DNA from: Deroplatys truncata
Taxonomy: Eukaryota > Arthropoda > Insecta > Mantodea > Mantidae
Direction of reading: 5' to 3'
DNA: 64,000 nucleotides
Assembly: GCA_030765065.1 (NCBI GenBank)
Contig: CM060981.1
Coordinates: 227,733,152-227,797,151, forward strand
In this document: piece by piece, positions 23,227 to 34,924 of the stretch
Layout of the letters: each line of letters begins with the position of its first letter
How positions within the stretch are numbered: position 1 is the first letter of the stretch
Made by a program: the position numbers and the translations under genes
The notes under the pieces: model-generated
Database searches by the model: none
What the model saw: the letters and a program-made list of their open reading frames with translations, nothing else
What the model was told of the DNA's origin: nothing

Positions 23227-24324
23227 TATTCCACTGGTTACGGAACCCATTCTTCTTCTTTATGTCTTTTAGGATCTCTCTCTTTCTCTCGGCATTTTGC
23301 TGTTAACCGTTTCGTTGAATAGTCATTCGACGAGGTAGAGATAGAGAGGGAGAAGGGGGAGAGGGAGAGAGCTATTGCTCGCAGATGTAGGTAAAGCTTC
23401 AACTGCATTTCCATTGATGCATTTTAGATTCTAGTAAATTAAAATAATTTTTAACTGATCCCAATTTGCGAACATCTCTAAAGTTGACTTCTCTAAGCTA
23501 CTCTCCGTCATTGTTCCTCCCCTCACTACAACTAACTTATGCACGGTTCTTATGGTAGGTATATTTGGGTGCTCAAACATTTAAGGACTAAATCGGACAT
23601 ATACCTAACACTTAGTTCAGGAAAACCTAGAACAACTTTACAGAGTCACCCTCCAACAAGCATGCAATAAAATCTACGCACCAGACAAAGGCCGCAGTTA
23701 AAAAGAAAGAAAAAAAAACAGTTCCCATCATTTGCATTATTGTCACTCGCTCACTGGTGAACGGGGCAGTCCACGTCAGCTATGACCCAGTATTGATGAA
23801 AAGGGCTCCTCGCTAAATCCTGTTTATAATCAGAGCTAGGAGAATTATCATTTGGCTTACAATGTGTGCACGCAGCGACATTGTATCGACAGTGCGGTGA
23901 AGAAGTGCGATAGGGGAAGAGATGCTACAGGTAACCTGGAACTGTAAACAGAAGCGTCAGGGGTAGAACAGAACATAAACACAGAGCTCACAGAGAGCAA
24001 CTCTACCATGAGCGAACTACTGAATGTCGACTGTGCAGCCCTGGGTTCGTGTATGCAGTATGACTCACGTGTACGTGTACGGGAGGAATCAACATAACTG
24101 CGCGGTAGTTGCATTAATTCCTCGCTCAATGGATGTTTGTTCTAGCTCTACTTATAACCTCGCCTCGCTAACATGTGTTTTTCCGCGCTCCCCTTCTTTC
24201 CCCTGAATGGCGATGTATAAGCCCTCTGCAATGCAAGGTTAGGTAATAAAAGCGATAGCTGTCATGATACATGCATATCCTTTGTCATCTTGGGAGGCAG
24301 GTTTTAACCATAAGATCTTATCTA
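23227..24324. other. Spacer with CT-rich and GA-rich tracts
   Basis: A CT-rich tract at 23275-23292 and a GA-rich tract at 23335-23371 could pair weakly. The minus-strand frame at 23857-24129 (90 codons, Ser-rich) overlaps a plus frame and resembles nothing known to me. Confidence 0.35.
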
Positions 24325-25269
24325 GTTTTACTTTCTCTACTACGTATAGTGGTGGTGGTGGTGGTGTGGAGTTTAAGGGCCCGTCGACGGCTAGGTCATT
24401 TGGGCCCAACTACGTATAGTAGTAGGCGAAGTATTGCTTCCATCTAAAAATTCGATACGGAGATTTTATCGGAACTACATGTTTTTAGGTGCCCGGAAGC
24501 TAAATGAAGTATTTTTGGAAACATGTCTATTTGTGTGTGTGTTTGTTTGTCTATTTGTGTGTCTATCTGTGAACAGCATAATTCAAAAACGAAAAGTCGA
24601 ATAAATGCCAAACTTAGTATTTGAGTTTAGTATCTTCCAAGATGCGACACGAAGATTTTCAAGAAAATCCCCCACCCCAAACTACCTTTCACATGGAATA
24701 TTTTTATAAAATTTTGATTTTCTCAAAAATGGCTGTAACGATTTTGATTAAAACATCATGTGTTTAAGATATTTTCTTGGCAAATGAAATGTATATCTTA
24801 AATTTTCTGGAAATTTCTCCAAAAGTCCTCTTCATACTGAAGGACTTCCACATAACCAGTAAAGCGTAAGAGGTAGACAAAATGTTACTACAAAGAAATG
24901 TATATCTCGTTAAAACACACAATTTCTGTCATGTACATTTTTTGTCGATTGACCCATTTCCGAGATATTCCTTGTTATTTGTTTGAATTTTCCAATACTT
25001 ATACTTTTTCTCAAATGGGAATTCGTTATTCGTTCTTTTAATGTCCTGGACATGCAAAGGGAATGAAATGATCCATATAGTAACAGCTCTTAAAATATTT
25101 GACTATCGCTTAAAGTCTACCATATTTCCTTTGCACCTACAAGAAAATGAGCAATAAGATAATTTCTGCAAATTTTTAGCTGGATTAATACAAAGTAGAT
25201 GGAGCTTAATCTTTTTTAAAAATGGTTTATACAAGAATAGATAAAATCATTGAGTGCAACACATCAGAT
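24325..25269 (-). mobile_element. Family A repeat carrying a small insertion
   Basis: Minus-strand copy, somewhat diverged. Its 3' hairpin motif ACTACGTATAGT occurs twice (24339-24350 and 24409-24420), flanking a 58-bp foreign segment. The 5' end is near 25269 (TCTGATGTGTTGCACTCA on the minus strand). Confidence 0.85.
24351..24408. mobile_element. 58-bp insertion with 12-bp target duplication
   Basis: (GGT)n followed by GTTTAAGGGCCCGTCGACGG and CTAGGTCATTTGGGCCCA, flanked by perfect 12-bp direct repeats of ACTACGTATAGT. The duplication length suits LINE-mediated retroposition. The CCCGTCGACGGCTAGGTCATT core recalls a SINE 3' region known in arthropods, so this is probably a 5'-truncated SINE on the minus strand; the source family is uncertain. 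Confidence 0.6.
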
Positions 25270-25387
25270 ATTTTGATGAGGTTTTACATTCATTCAATTG
25301 CATTAACTGTGCTACATAATATATTTGATTCATACCGTTATCATCATTAACAACAACAAACATAGCACGATTTGAGCCTTGTGACCC

Positions 25388-25985
25388 GTGGCGACTTCAC
25401 AAAGTTTTAAAATTGGGTTTCGAATGTTTTCTCGATCTCCCGATCTCTCGTTTTCCTCTGGGTATGTGTTCATAATATATGCAACTGGAAAACGGGAAGT
25501 ATTCATCCTACATAGATGGTCATGCCATTGTTTTCTGCATTGTTATATAACTTTTGAAATATTGATTACATTTAGTTCTCCCCGAATGTCATGGTCCAGA
25601 AGCGAATATTCAGCCAGAGGTCTTAGTAATTCATTTCTGGTATTTCAACGTTTTTGTTTTCTTTTTTTTTATGTGTTGGTGTCTAAGTCTCAACTCTGTA
25701 AAGCAAGATTACTTGGACCATCATCTTATAAAATTTTAAAACCGTCTCTCTAAGGACTTTATTTAATAATGTCCAATTGATAGTCCCATTTAACTATATA
25801 AATTTAGTTAATTTAATTTCTAAATCATTTCTTAAATTTCAGGTTATACATCCCAAGTATTTGAAACTGGAAATATGCCCAATAATTTTGACTACTACTA
25901 TTTTCTTTTTGGCATGTTTCCTTGAAACGTATTCTAGTTTTTCCTGTGGATATTTTCATACCGTTATGAAAATGTAAATTTCACA
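25388..25985 (-). pseudogene. LINE reverse transcriptase C-terminal remnant
   Basis: Minus-strand sequence, broken by stops and shifts, reads MKISTGKTRIRF and FQFQILGMYN near 25970-25850, then ELLRPLAEYSLLDHDIRGEL and CRKQWHDHLCRMNTSRFP near 25640-25450. These match, block by block, the region after the reverse transcriptase core in RTE-like LINEs (ISKEKTKVM..., W..HL.RM...R.P). Same clade style as the split LINE at 9-12 kb but a separate, more decayed copy. No 3' tail was identified below 25388. Confidence 0.7.
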
Positions 25986-27656
25986 ATTCCCTTAGAATTG
26001 GGATGGACTTTATCGTTGTGCGCCGTATTGGCTTCTTTGGGTGTTGTCTTCGTTGGGCGCCTTAGTGGGATGGACTTTATTGTGTGTTTTCCTTTTATGT
26101 ACGGTATCGGTGTTTTTGTAGGGGGAAAAGGAAAGGTATCGGTCAGATGTCGGAAGAGCATGGATACAAGTAGGTTCTAACCGATGATACTTATATGGTT
26201 TTATTACGTTTTATTCTGACCTCCTTAAAATCATTCCCATAACCGATCCGTTCACATAAATATATCGAACTATGCCATCGCCAAATCAAACTATAGCCAC
26301 ATGATACCCTGTGGTGTTTCACACGTCTGCTCACATCGAATTCCGGAGTACAAGTGTCTGCATTTACCCTTCGGTTCGCATTCCTGAAAGTTTCTTAACC
26401 CTAACTTTGCCTGACTTGTTTCCCCCAATTCACACATGTGTCGTTACAATGGGCATGTTCAGCCCGCATTCCAATCCCCTAACGGTACGTTCATTTCCCG
26501 TCGTATACCTACTCTCTACAGTCTTATAAAGATATGTTATATGTTTCCACACTTTTCTAGGTGGTTCACAAATAGACTATGTATAATCGATATTGTGGCT
26601 TCAACGTATCGTTTCAGAATGTATTAAAATAAATGATTATGTTAATTAAGGAAATAGTTTGTATTGCACAACATCCTATTCCACGCAGCTTCCAATGAAG
26701 GATGACTAGTGCACATGACAGTTAAGAGATCGGGGCAAAGCTGTATGAAACAGGGTTTTTCAGCAAGCGGCTCCCAGCGACAGAATAGCCACAATGCCGG
26801 ACTTCCGGTGTTCCCGTTGAGTCTGGCACAGATGGTAGACAATGCAAATATAACCTAACTCTTTAGGGTGGGTTCACAAAGTTGGCACAATCCTAAAATG
26901 CATAAAACTGTGTTTCTTCTTGAACGGGTGTGTTAAAATAAGATTGGTCAAAACCCTTAGACCTGAAAACATTGCGATAGCAAAATTATTAAAGCTGAAA
27001 TGTTATGCTCGTATCCGCATACGGATTTAGAGTTCTAAACAAATTAGATCTAGGTTTACAATTTACCGCCTTTCATTATCGAAACTGTGCCTTTAGCCCA
27101 GTAGGACCGAATTATAAGAGTATACGTTGATAGCGAATGGCATGGACTCGAACAACCGGGCAAAAAGCCAAAATGCTTGACAATGCAGGTTGAAGCAGTA
27201 CCTACCGAGAAGTGTCGACCATGCTGGTGGCGAAGTAGGTAAGGCAGAAGATTTATGGCACCAAGACGCAGTTCACTGCTGGAGAATTCAATAATTCTTC
27301 TGCTGTGGGGAATGGAGTAACGCAGAAAATGTTTCTACAGCGACAAAACCATGCCTTCCTTTTCTAGAATTATACAGTATGCCTCACCGACATATTGTCT
27401 CCAGGGAATGAAGAGGATAGGAGAGGTACTCCGTTTTAACAGTGTCTACCTTTACTGAAGTACAGCATATACTGGAAATATAATTGATTTAATTTACATA
27501 CTGGATATACTGAAATTAGTGATCGCATACTGGAAAACTGGGTGAATATCCATATAACATTAATTTATGTCAAATTAAACCTTAAGTGATTGGTTCCTGT
27601 TAATCAAATAAGTATTTTTTTGAATAAGTTATTTTTGTATATGTTTTCCCATACCT
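25986..27656. other. Unassigned 1.7 kb spacer
   Basis: A 13-bp GGGATGGACTTTAT-type direct repeat occurs at 26001 and 26068. Several plus-strand frames of 60-73 codons at 25998-26627 overlap each other and look like chance. Confidence 0.35.
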
Positions 27657-28531
27657 TTTAACTTTCTCTACTACGTATAGTAAGTTGGGGAATTATTATA
27701 TTTCAACCATTCGATGTCGAGATTTCGCCGGAAATATATGTTTGAAGGCCCCTGAATAAAAAATAAACAAACAAAAAACAAAGCATTTTTCGAAAAAGGT
27801 CCGTGTGTGTGTGTGTATGAACAGCATAGCTCAAAAACGAAAATTCGGATAAATACCAAAATTTGGTATTTAGGTTCAATAGCTTCCAAAGATGGGATAC
27901 GAAGATTTTCAAGAATATCCCATTACCTCATACTCACCTTGCATGGATCATTTTTCGAAATTTTTTATTTTCTAAAAATTGGCTCTAACGATTTGGTTAA
28001 AATATCATATATTAAAATATTTACATAACACAAAAATGTATATCTTGAACTTTCAGGGAATAGCCTGTGAAGTCCATTTCATTTGGAAGAATTTTTTATA
28101 ATCTTATAAGTCTGCTAAACGTTAAGCGAATAGCAAAAACTGCACAAAAAATGTAAATGTCTTCAAAGCACACAATTTATGTCAAGTAAGCTTTTTGCGG
28201 CATAATGCATTTCTGAGATACCCGTTATTAATGGTTCGAATAATTCATTCTTTGATCATTCTTTAAAGTCCTTTCAATATTCAGTTGTTTCTCACGATTG
28301 CATAGAAAGAGTGTGAAATTTTATGGTCAGCATATAGCGTCCAGTCCTTAAACATTTGACTGTCGCTGTTCTCTTTCTATTTATAACGAAATGTGTAATG
28401 TAGCTATTTATGTAAAAGTTTATTTCAATTAAAATATAGTAGATATAAAATTAAGCTTTAGTAAGAATAGATTGTATATCCATTAATAAACGATAGAAGT
28501 TAGAGAAACTCCTGTGAGTATATATCATCGG
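27657..28531 (-). mobile_element. Family B repeat, near full length
   Basis: Related to family A along its whole length but diverged, with its own 5' half (TTGTTTCTCACGATTGCATA, GCATATAGCGTCC, TAAGCTTTAGTAAGAATAG). It retains the TACTACGTATAGTAAGT hairpin end at 27668. A MITE sits 16 bp beyond its 5' end. Confidence 0.85.
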
Positions 28532-28547
28532 GTTTTTTTATGTTATA

Positions 28548-28906
28548 CAGGGTGGATCATTTAAGTTGAGACTGTACAATATCTCCAAACCTAAGAGTTG
28601 TAGAAATAAACGTAGCAAATAAAAGTTGCTTGATATTATGGGGGAAAGTAAATCGCTTTATTCGCGTTTTATTTGGAGGAAGTTGTGATGGTCATTTTAG
28701 GCTGAACTTAAGTTGACCCTAATTATAGGATCTCATTTAAAGGTATTAAATTCATGCTAAAATGACCATAATGTCCTTCAAACCAAATACAACTAATGGC
28801 ATTTACTTTCCCCCATAATATCAACCAACGTTTATTCAAGACATTTCTTTCTACAACGCTTAGTTTTGGAGATATTGCACAGTCTCAACGTAAGTGGTCC
28901 ACCCTA
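28548..28906. mobile_element. Near-palindromic TA-flanked MITE
   Basis: TA at 28546-28547 and 28907-28908. The left arm starts CAGGGTGGATCATTTAAGTT and the right arm is its imperfect reverse complement; both continue through TGAGACTGT, CAATATCTCCAAA and GATATTATGGGGGAAAGTAAA to GGTCATTTTAG near the centre. Arms of about 165 bp make almost the entire 359-bp element self-complementary. No coding sequence. Confidence 0.9.
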
Positions 28907-28908
28907 TA

Positions 28909-30479
28909 CAATAATAACTCAAAAATATGGATAATCTACTCTAAATCATTTTCACAAGTTATACAATATTTCCAGAATTATGAAGATTGTTGCAGGGTGG
29001 GAGGAGACTTAAGGTTAGGAATACAAAATCTGCTGATATTTTATCCCAATTTCTCTGAATATCAGTGAGTTTTTAATCTATTATTATGAATAGCACAGGA
29101 GTATTATGAAATTACTGTTCTAAAGAGGTAAAGGTGAAAGTTCAGCATAAAAAACCTTAAGATGATTACACAATTTCATAAAGAGTACAGAGAGTAATTT
29201 AAATTGCATTCGAGATTTAAAAAGCCACCTGTACAAGATAAGGAATAGCAACGAATAATAAACAGTTTTTAATATGGCAGGAAATAGAAATGCACCACCC
29301 TAGCATACCTCTTACTCAATCACAAGCAAGAGCTACAAAGGAATTTTCGGGCCATGGCTAAGAGGTAACGGCTAGACCGAAAGTAAGAACTAGGAATGCC
29401 GCCAAATCATTTGTCAAGTCTTATATTCTGGTTTTATTTGGCAAAGTCCAACAAAACAACATATCTTGTTGGATACAGCCTGAATTACGAAATTATCAGT
29501 TCTCATGTACTTGAAAATCGTAGTACAATATTAGGTAAGATTAATACACAGAAAGGCAGCACAACGCCGCATTACTTGCACTGGAATTACAGACCTTTTA
29601 AGTGCATATTCACAATTGTCCACCTCGCGCTAGCTTCCAATCATTAACCCCGGCTTTCCTAAGTTTCCGTGAGTCGGTAAATGAGTAGTTAACGAAACCA
29701 AGCCTGAAATTATCTCTAAACACATTAACAATTTACTATTACAACTAAAACTAACAATTTAGTAAACTGTGGGAAGAAGTTAAGCATTTTAACAAACAGT
29801 CCCATTTAACAAATTTACGTAAACCCCAACTGTTTAACAATTATTAAAGAAATGATTTTTCACTGTTACTGTGAAACAGCATAGTTTCTAATGTAATCTG
29901 CTTTCAATTACATACGACTTGCACTTGTGAACCATCGCTATGGTACTCATCCGTAGTAAGGCATGCTTCTGTACGAGTTTTAGGGAATCGCGTATCTCAC
30001 CACTCCAGGTAGGTCACGGAAGCTCTGACAGGCATTGATGACGCCAAAGATTTAAAGATAAGACTGCAATGTAAAGGCATTTCACAAACTTACCAAAAGA
30101 CAAACTGATTCTTTTACAATTAATAAAAATATATGCTGCACTTACCCAGAACTGTAAATAAAGTTTACAGTAACAACAATAGCGGATGTTTACTGCACGC
30201 TGTATCCATGTACAATAACAGAGTAATGGGTCCTCGTTTGTTTTATGTGATAGCAAAGAGCTTGCAGTAGAAGAGATGTTGTTTTACAGTAGCGAAGATG
30301 AACAAGTGCTCATACCTCTTAAGGCATGCATTTTAGAGCTCATTTTTACTGCACTTTTTTTTCATACTGCCATCTCTCAAAATATGGAGACTTTAACACC
30401 TAATATAAATTTTTGGAAACAACAGTCGTCACCTATCACCTCGACCCCATATGGATCTTTTGTGCGTACACCCCGGAGG
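28909..30479. other. Unassigned spacer
   Basis: 1.6 kb without recognisable ends or homology. Candidate frames at 29396-29647 and 30014-30256 lack any family signature. Confidence 0.35.
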
Positions 30480-30985
30480 AACGATGACGTGAGGGAACCG
30501 CAGGAGACGTATGGGTAACAGAGCGAGGCCGGCGCAATTCGGCAGAGACACGCAGAGTTTCCTAACAGTCCCAGGCTTGACCACCTGGCCATGGAAGGGC
30601 CGCCCGGAGGCTCCCTCTAGTGGGATCGGGGGAAACACGCCCCAGCAGTGAAGGCTCGTCAGGCTTCCCTCTAGCAGAGCCGAGAAGACGTTCTAAACGC
30701 AAGAAACTGCAACATTTGCCCGACACCGACCGAACCACAGCACCGCAGTCAACCTGAAACACGAAACGCAAATGAAATGAGAGGAAATGGTGGAGAGAGG
30801 AAATCCGTGGTAGGATGTACCCCTCCGGAATTTGTCTATGACAATCAGGTAAAACTACGAAAAATCCATGGTTAGACTCGACGGCGTCCGGGAATCGAAT
30901 CCGGGACCTCCCGAAGGTGAGGTTACACGTTGCCGCGACGCCATCTTGCTAGGTTTCTCAAAAAACAAACAAACAAACAAACAAA
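30480..30985 (-). mobile_element. GC-rich tRNA-derived SINE-like element
   Basis: Markedly GC-rich against an AT-rich background. On the minus strand a tRNA-like head at about 30945-30870 has B box GGATTCGATTCCC. The body runs to about 30480 with several CCCTCTAG-containing blocks. An (AAAC)n tract lies at 30962-30984, on the upstream side of the head. It resembles the GC-rich Talu-type SINEs of termites and cockroaches in character, but I cannot confirm the family. Confidence 0.55.
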
Positions 30986-31287
30986 GCCTGCATAATATTC
31001 TGTATCAACATACATTTATCAAAATCGCCAATATTCACTTAGAGCATGCCGATCTTGTTTTCGGTGTTTCTCTGGAGTAGCTACGCAACAGTTTTCACCC
31101 ACTTAGGGTCATATCTTGCAACTGTTTGCGCGTTATCTCAATTGTAGTTTCAGAAACTCTGCTATAGATAGCGTCTCTTGCAGTAACTTCACACAGTGAA
31201 TGCTTTAAAAAAACTGATCCTGACTTCCTCATCGCATCCATCATTCACTTTACTCATGATTTTCCGACCCTCAGACTGTAGCACATT

Positions 31288-31645
31288 TTACTTTCTCTAT
31301 ACCAAGTAGGCAGAGGCAGTATTGTAGTCTAAAGAAAAAATCCATGTCCAGATTGACAAATACATGTTTTAAGGTCCCCCGAATAAAAAAGCTTTTACAA
31401 AATAAGTCCGCGTGTGTGCATGTTGTGTATATTTGTGTCTGCGAAAAGCGAAACTTAAAAACCAAATGTTCCACATATACCAAACTTGGCATTTAAGTTG
31501 AGTACCTTCAAAAAATGCGAAAAGAACATTTTCAAAACAAATCATCCACACAAAATTAGCCTTTAAATAGAAAATATTTGTATGTTTTTTATATTCCCAA
31601 AATTGGGTCCAAGGATTTTGATTAAAATACTAAATAATAGTACTT
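31288..31645 (-). mobile_element. Family B repeat, 3' part (interrupted)
   Basis: Matches 27657-28010 and 46441-46790 with heavy divergence (CTATACCAAGTAGGCAGAGG at the hairpin end). The match breaks at 31642-31646, where a fresh family A copy begins, and resumes at about 32490. Confidence 0.75.
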
Positions 31646-32482
31646 TTTACTTTATCTACCACGTATAGTAAGTAGGGAAAGTATTGCATTCCACCCAAAA
31701 ATTTGATATCGAGATTTCATCGGAAGTATATGTTTTGAGACCCCCTGAATCCAAAAAAAGCATTTTTGGAAACAACTCCGCGTGTGTGTCTATGTGTGAA
31801 CAGCGTAACTCAGAAACGATCAGTCGGATAAACAACAAACTTGGTATTTATGTTTAGCATCTTCCAGAGATGCGACACGAAGGTTTTCAGGAAAATCCCC
31901 ACATTCCAGATTACCCTTTACATGGAACATTTTTCAAGAATTTTAATTTTCCGAAAAATGGCTCTAACGATTTTGATTAAACATCATATATTTAAGATAC
32001 TTTCATGACAAATAAAATGCATATCTTGAATTTTCTGGGAATGTCTCCAACAGTAGTCTTCATTGTCAACGACTTCTGCATTACTGGTAAACCATAAGAG
32101 ATAGACAAAATTTTACTACACAAAAATATGTAGATCGCGTTAATATACACAATTTATGTCATATACATTTTTTTGTTGAGTGAGCCATTTTCGAGATATT
32201 GCTTGCTACTCCCTTAAACTTTTCAATACTTATTTTCTCAAATGGGAATTCGTTATTAATTTTTTTTTTACCTGGTAATGCAAAGAGAATGGAATGCTTC
32301 ACATAGCAACCAGCTCTTAAAACATTTCACTATCGCTTAATGCCTACCAATTCCCCTTGCATCTACAAGAAAATTAGCAATAAGATTAACATCTCGATTA
32401 ACATGAAACATATGGAGAATAAGCGTTTGTAAAAATAGTTTGTAACAGAGTAGAGAAAGTCATGTGAGTGTAACACATCAGC
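31646..32482 (-). mobile_element. Family A repeat inserted in family B
   Basis: Well-conserved full-length copy. 3' end TTTACTTTATCTACCACG, 5' end (minus strand) GCTGATGTGTTACACTCAC at 32482. It lies between two parts of an older family B copy. Confidence 0.9.
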
Positions 32483-32930
32483 TTTTTTTAAGTAGCCCCG
32501 GAGTCCTATTTATTCGGAAAACGAAGTATAAATAGTAAATCACAAGAGATAGATAACCTCCCACAAAAAAGATATATGTTTTTAATTTATTCATTTATTT
32601 AACCTTTTTGAGGCATCAACCGTTTCTGAGATATTCGTTAATTTTGCTTTGAACTTTCCAATACTTTTGTCATATTTTGAAGTGGTCATCATTCAGTTGT
32701 TTCTCGCGATGTTATGGAGAGAGTATTAAGTTCTACGCCGCATGTATCAATCCTCTTTATGCATTGGTCCATGGATTCCGTTTTCTGTGTCTTTATTTTA
32801 CCTACGTGAATGAATCTATTTCTGCTAACGTTTATCTCGTTTAGATGATAAAAAATTAAGCTTTTGTAAGAATAGGTTGTAGAACAATATAAAAGTAAAG
32901 TATAGTGAGCAGAGAAAGTAATTGAATGTC
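32483..32930 (-). mobile_element. Family B repeat, 5' part (interrupted)
   Basis: Resumes the family B match: ACCGTTTCTGAGATATTCGTT, TTGTTTCTCGCGATGTTATG, AGCTTTTGTAAGAATAGG. The first part is 31288-31645. Some 25-40 bp of B consensus are missing at the join, so the insertion was not perfectly clean or was later trimmed. Confidence 0.75.
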
Positions 32931-33687
32931 TTCTTTAGTTCAGACACTGTGCACACTAGTTACAGGAAGTTGTGAAATCAACAGGTATCATATGTGACTA
33001 TGAGCAATTATAGCATAAAGAATATTAATGCTAAATTAGGAACATCAAGCAACAGCAGCAAAATAATGATACCAAAAATGTTTACGAAATATGAGGTAGG
33101 ATTAAACAGGGTGTTTACTGCCTTGAAGATTTACATTTCCAATATACTTCCACTATTTTCAGTGTAACGTTTGACAAAACTGCATCGAGTCACATTACAG
33201 TAAAAATGTAGCACTATTCATATGTGTGTTGTGCCTGGGTTAACATCTTAACTGATTTTATTTTGTGCTGATCGCACATTTTTATAATCTTTAAATGATT
33301 CTACTAGATCACGGCATGTGGCATCATGATTCTTGTTGATTTGATTTTTCTCCGCTCGTGTGCGCCGGTGTTTTTCCTAGCTATGCTTTGGGCTTTACAG
33401 TGGGTAGGGTGTTCTTCCATTGTCTTGAACTTGATGAGTTGCGAATGACTATATGAGCTATGAAATCTTGTATTTGCTTAGAGGGATCCTGACCGGGACT
33501 TTAGTTGGGCTCACCCGTTGTGATTTATCTTCTACCTGTCGTCTTGTATGCAAGGAAATATTTAACGAACCAGAGTCGGGATTTATGTTTTTTCTAAACT
33601 TAATTCTAGTTAATTAGTCCTATCCTAATAGACTACAGGATGGGACATTGCCACCCCACTCCCATATAGTCTATTGGCTTTTGCAGA
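32931..33687. other. Unassigned spacer
   Basis: Flanking DNA of the Tc1 insertion. No similarity recognised. Confidence 0.35.
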
Positions 33688-34924
33688 TACACTATGTGAT
33701 CAAAAGTATCCGGACATCAAACAAACATACGTTTCTCATCTTAGGTGCATTGTGCTGCCACCTACTGCCTGGTACTCATTATCCGCGACTTCAGTAGTCA
33801 TTAGACATCGTGAAACAGCAGAATTGGACGCTCCGTGAAACTAACGGACTTCAAACGTGGTCAGGTGATGCGTGTCACTTGTGTCAGAAGTCTGTACGCG
33901 AGATTTCCACACAACATCCCTAGGTCCACTGTTTCTGATGTGATAGTGAAGTGGAAACGTGAACAGACATGTACAGCACAAAAGCGTACAGGCCGACATC
34001 GTCTGTTGACTGACAGAGACCGCCGACATTTGAAGAGGGTCGTAAAGAGTAATAGGCAGACATCTATCCAGACCATCACACAGGAATTCCAAACTGCATC
34101 ACGATCCACTCCAAGTACTATGGCAGGCGTGAGGTGAGAAACCTTGGATCCATGGTCAAGCGGCTGCTCATAAGCCACACATCACGCAGGAAAATGCCAA
34201 ACGACGACTCGCTTGGTGTAAGGAGCGTCAACATTACACTATTGAACAGTGGCAAAACGTTGTGTAGAGTGACGAATCACGGTACACAATGTGGCGATCC
34301 GATGGCAGCGTGTGGGTATGGTGAATGCCCGGTGAACGTCATATGCCAGCATGTGTAGTGCCAACAGTGAAATTCGGAGGTGGTGGTGTTATGGTGTGGT
34401 CGTTCTTTTCCTGGAGGGGGCTGGCACCCCTTATTGTTTTGCGTGGCACGATCACAGCACAAACCTACATTGATATTTAAAGCACCTTCTTGCTTCACAG
34501 TGTTGTAGAGCAATTCGGGGATGGCGATTGCAATTTTCAACACGATCGAGCACCTGTTCATATTGCACGGTCTGTGGCGGAGTGGTTACACGACAATAAC
34601 ATCCCTGTAATGGACTGGCCTGCACAGAGTCCTGATTTGAATCCTATAGAGCACCTTTGGGATGTTTTGGAACGCCGACTTCGTGCCAGGCCTCACCGAC
34701 CTACATCGATACCTCTCCTCAGTTCCGCACTCCATGAAGAATGGGCTGCCATTTCCCAAGAAACCTTCCAGCGCCTGATTGAAAGTATGCCTGCGAGAGT
34801 GAACGCTGTCATCAAGGCTAAGGGTGGGCCAACACCATATTGACTTCCAGCATTACCGATGGAGGGCGCCACGGACTTGTACGTCATTTTCAGCCAGGTG
34901 TCCGGATACTGATTATGTAGTGTA
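33688..34924 (+). mobile_element. Tc1-like transposon, full length but inactive
   Basis: 1237 bp including TA target dinucleotides at both ends. The left end starts TACACTATGTGATCAAAAGT then ATCCGGAC; the right end is the reverse complement of TACACTACATAATCAGTATC then CGGAC, a roughly 25-28 bp imperfect terminal inverted repeat. It contains one transposase gene on the plus strand (next entry), the normal single-gene layout of Tc1 elements. Confidence 0.95.
33835..34843 (+). pseudogene. Tc1-like transposase, inactivated
   Basis: Encodes a Tc1-type DDE transposase that would cut and paste the surrounding element. N-terminal HTH region: LTDFKRGQV, then NIPRSTVSDVIVKWKRE, and the GRPR-like hook TGRHR at about 33990. 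The catalytic half reads WSDES-type motif (here V-stop-SDESRYTMW, first Asp), FQHDRAPVH (second Asp, about 34535) and DWPAQSPDLNPIEHLWD (final Glu, about 34650), ending GGPTPY at 34843. Damage: probable small deletions that shift frame near 33910 and 34135, and in-frame stops at 34265 (TAG), 34322 (TGA) and 34478 (TAA), the first two in Trp-type/Arg codon contexts. No clear ATG precedes 33835. Non-functional. Confidence 0.92.

Noticed and set aside
23275..23371. CT-rich and GA-rich tracts as a possible structured regulatory element
   Set aside because: Pairing is weak and low-complexity tracts of this kind are common.
25998..26180. Glycine/valine-rich open frame and GGGATGGACTTTAT direct repeat
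   Set aside because: Short, overlapped by an equally long opposite frame, and no family resemblance.
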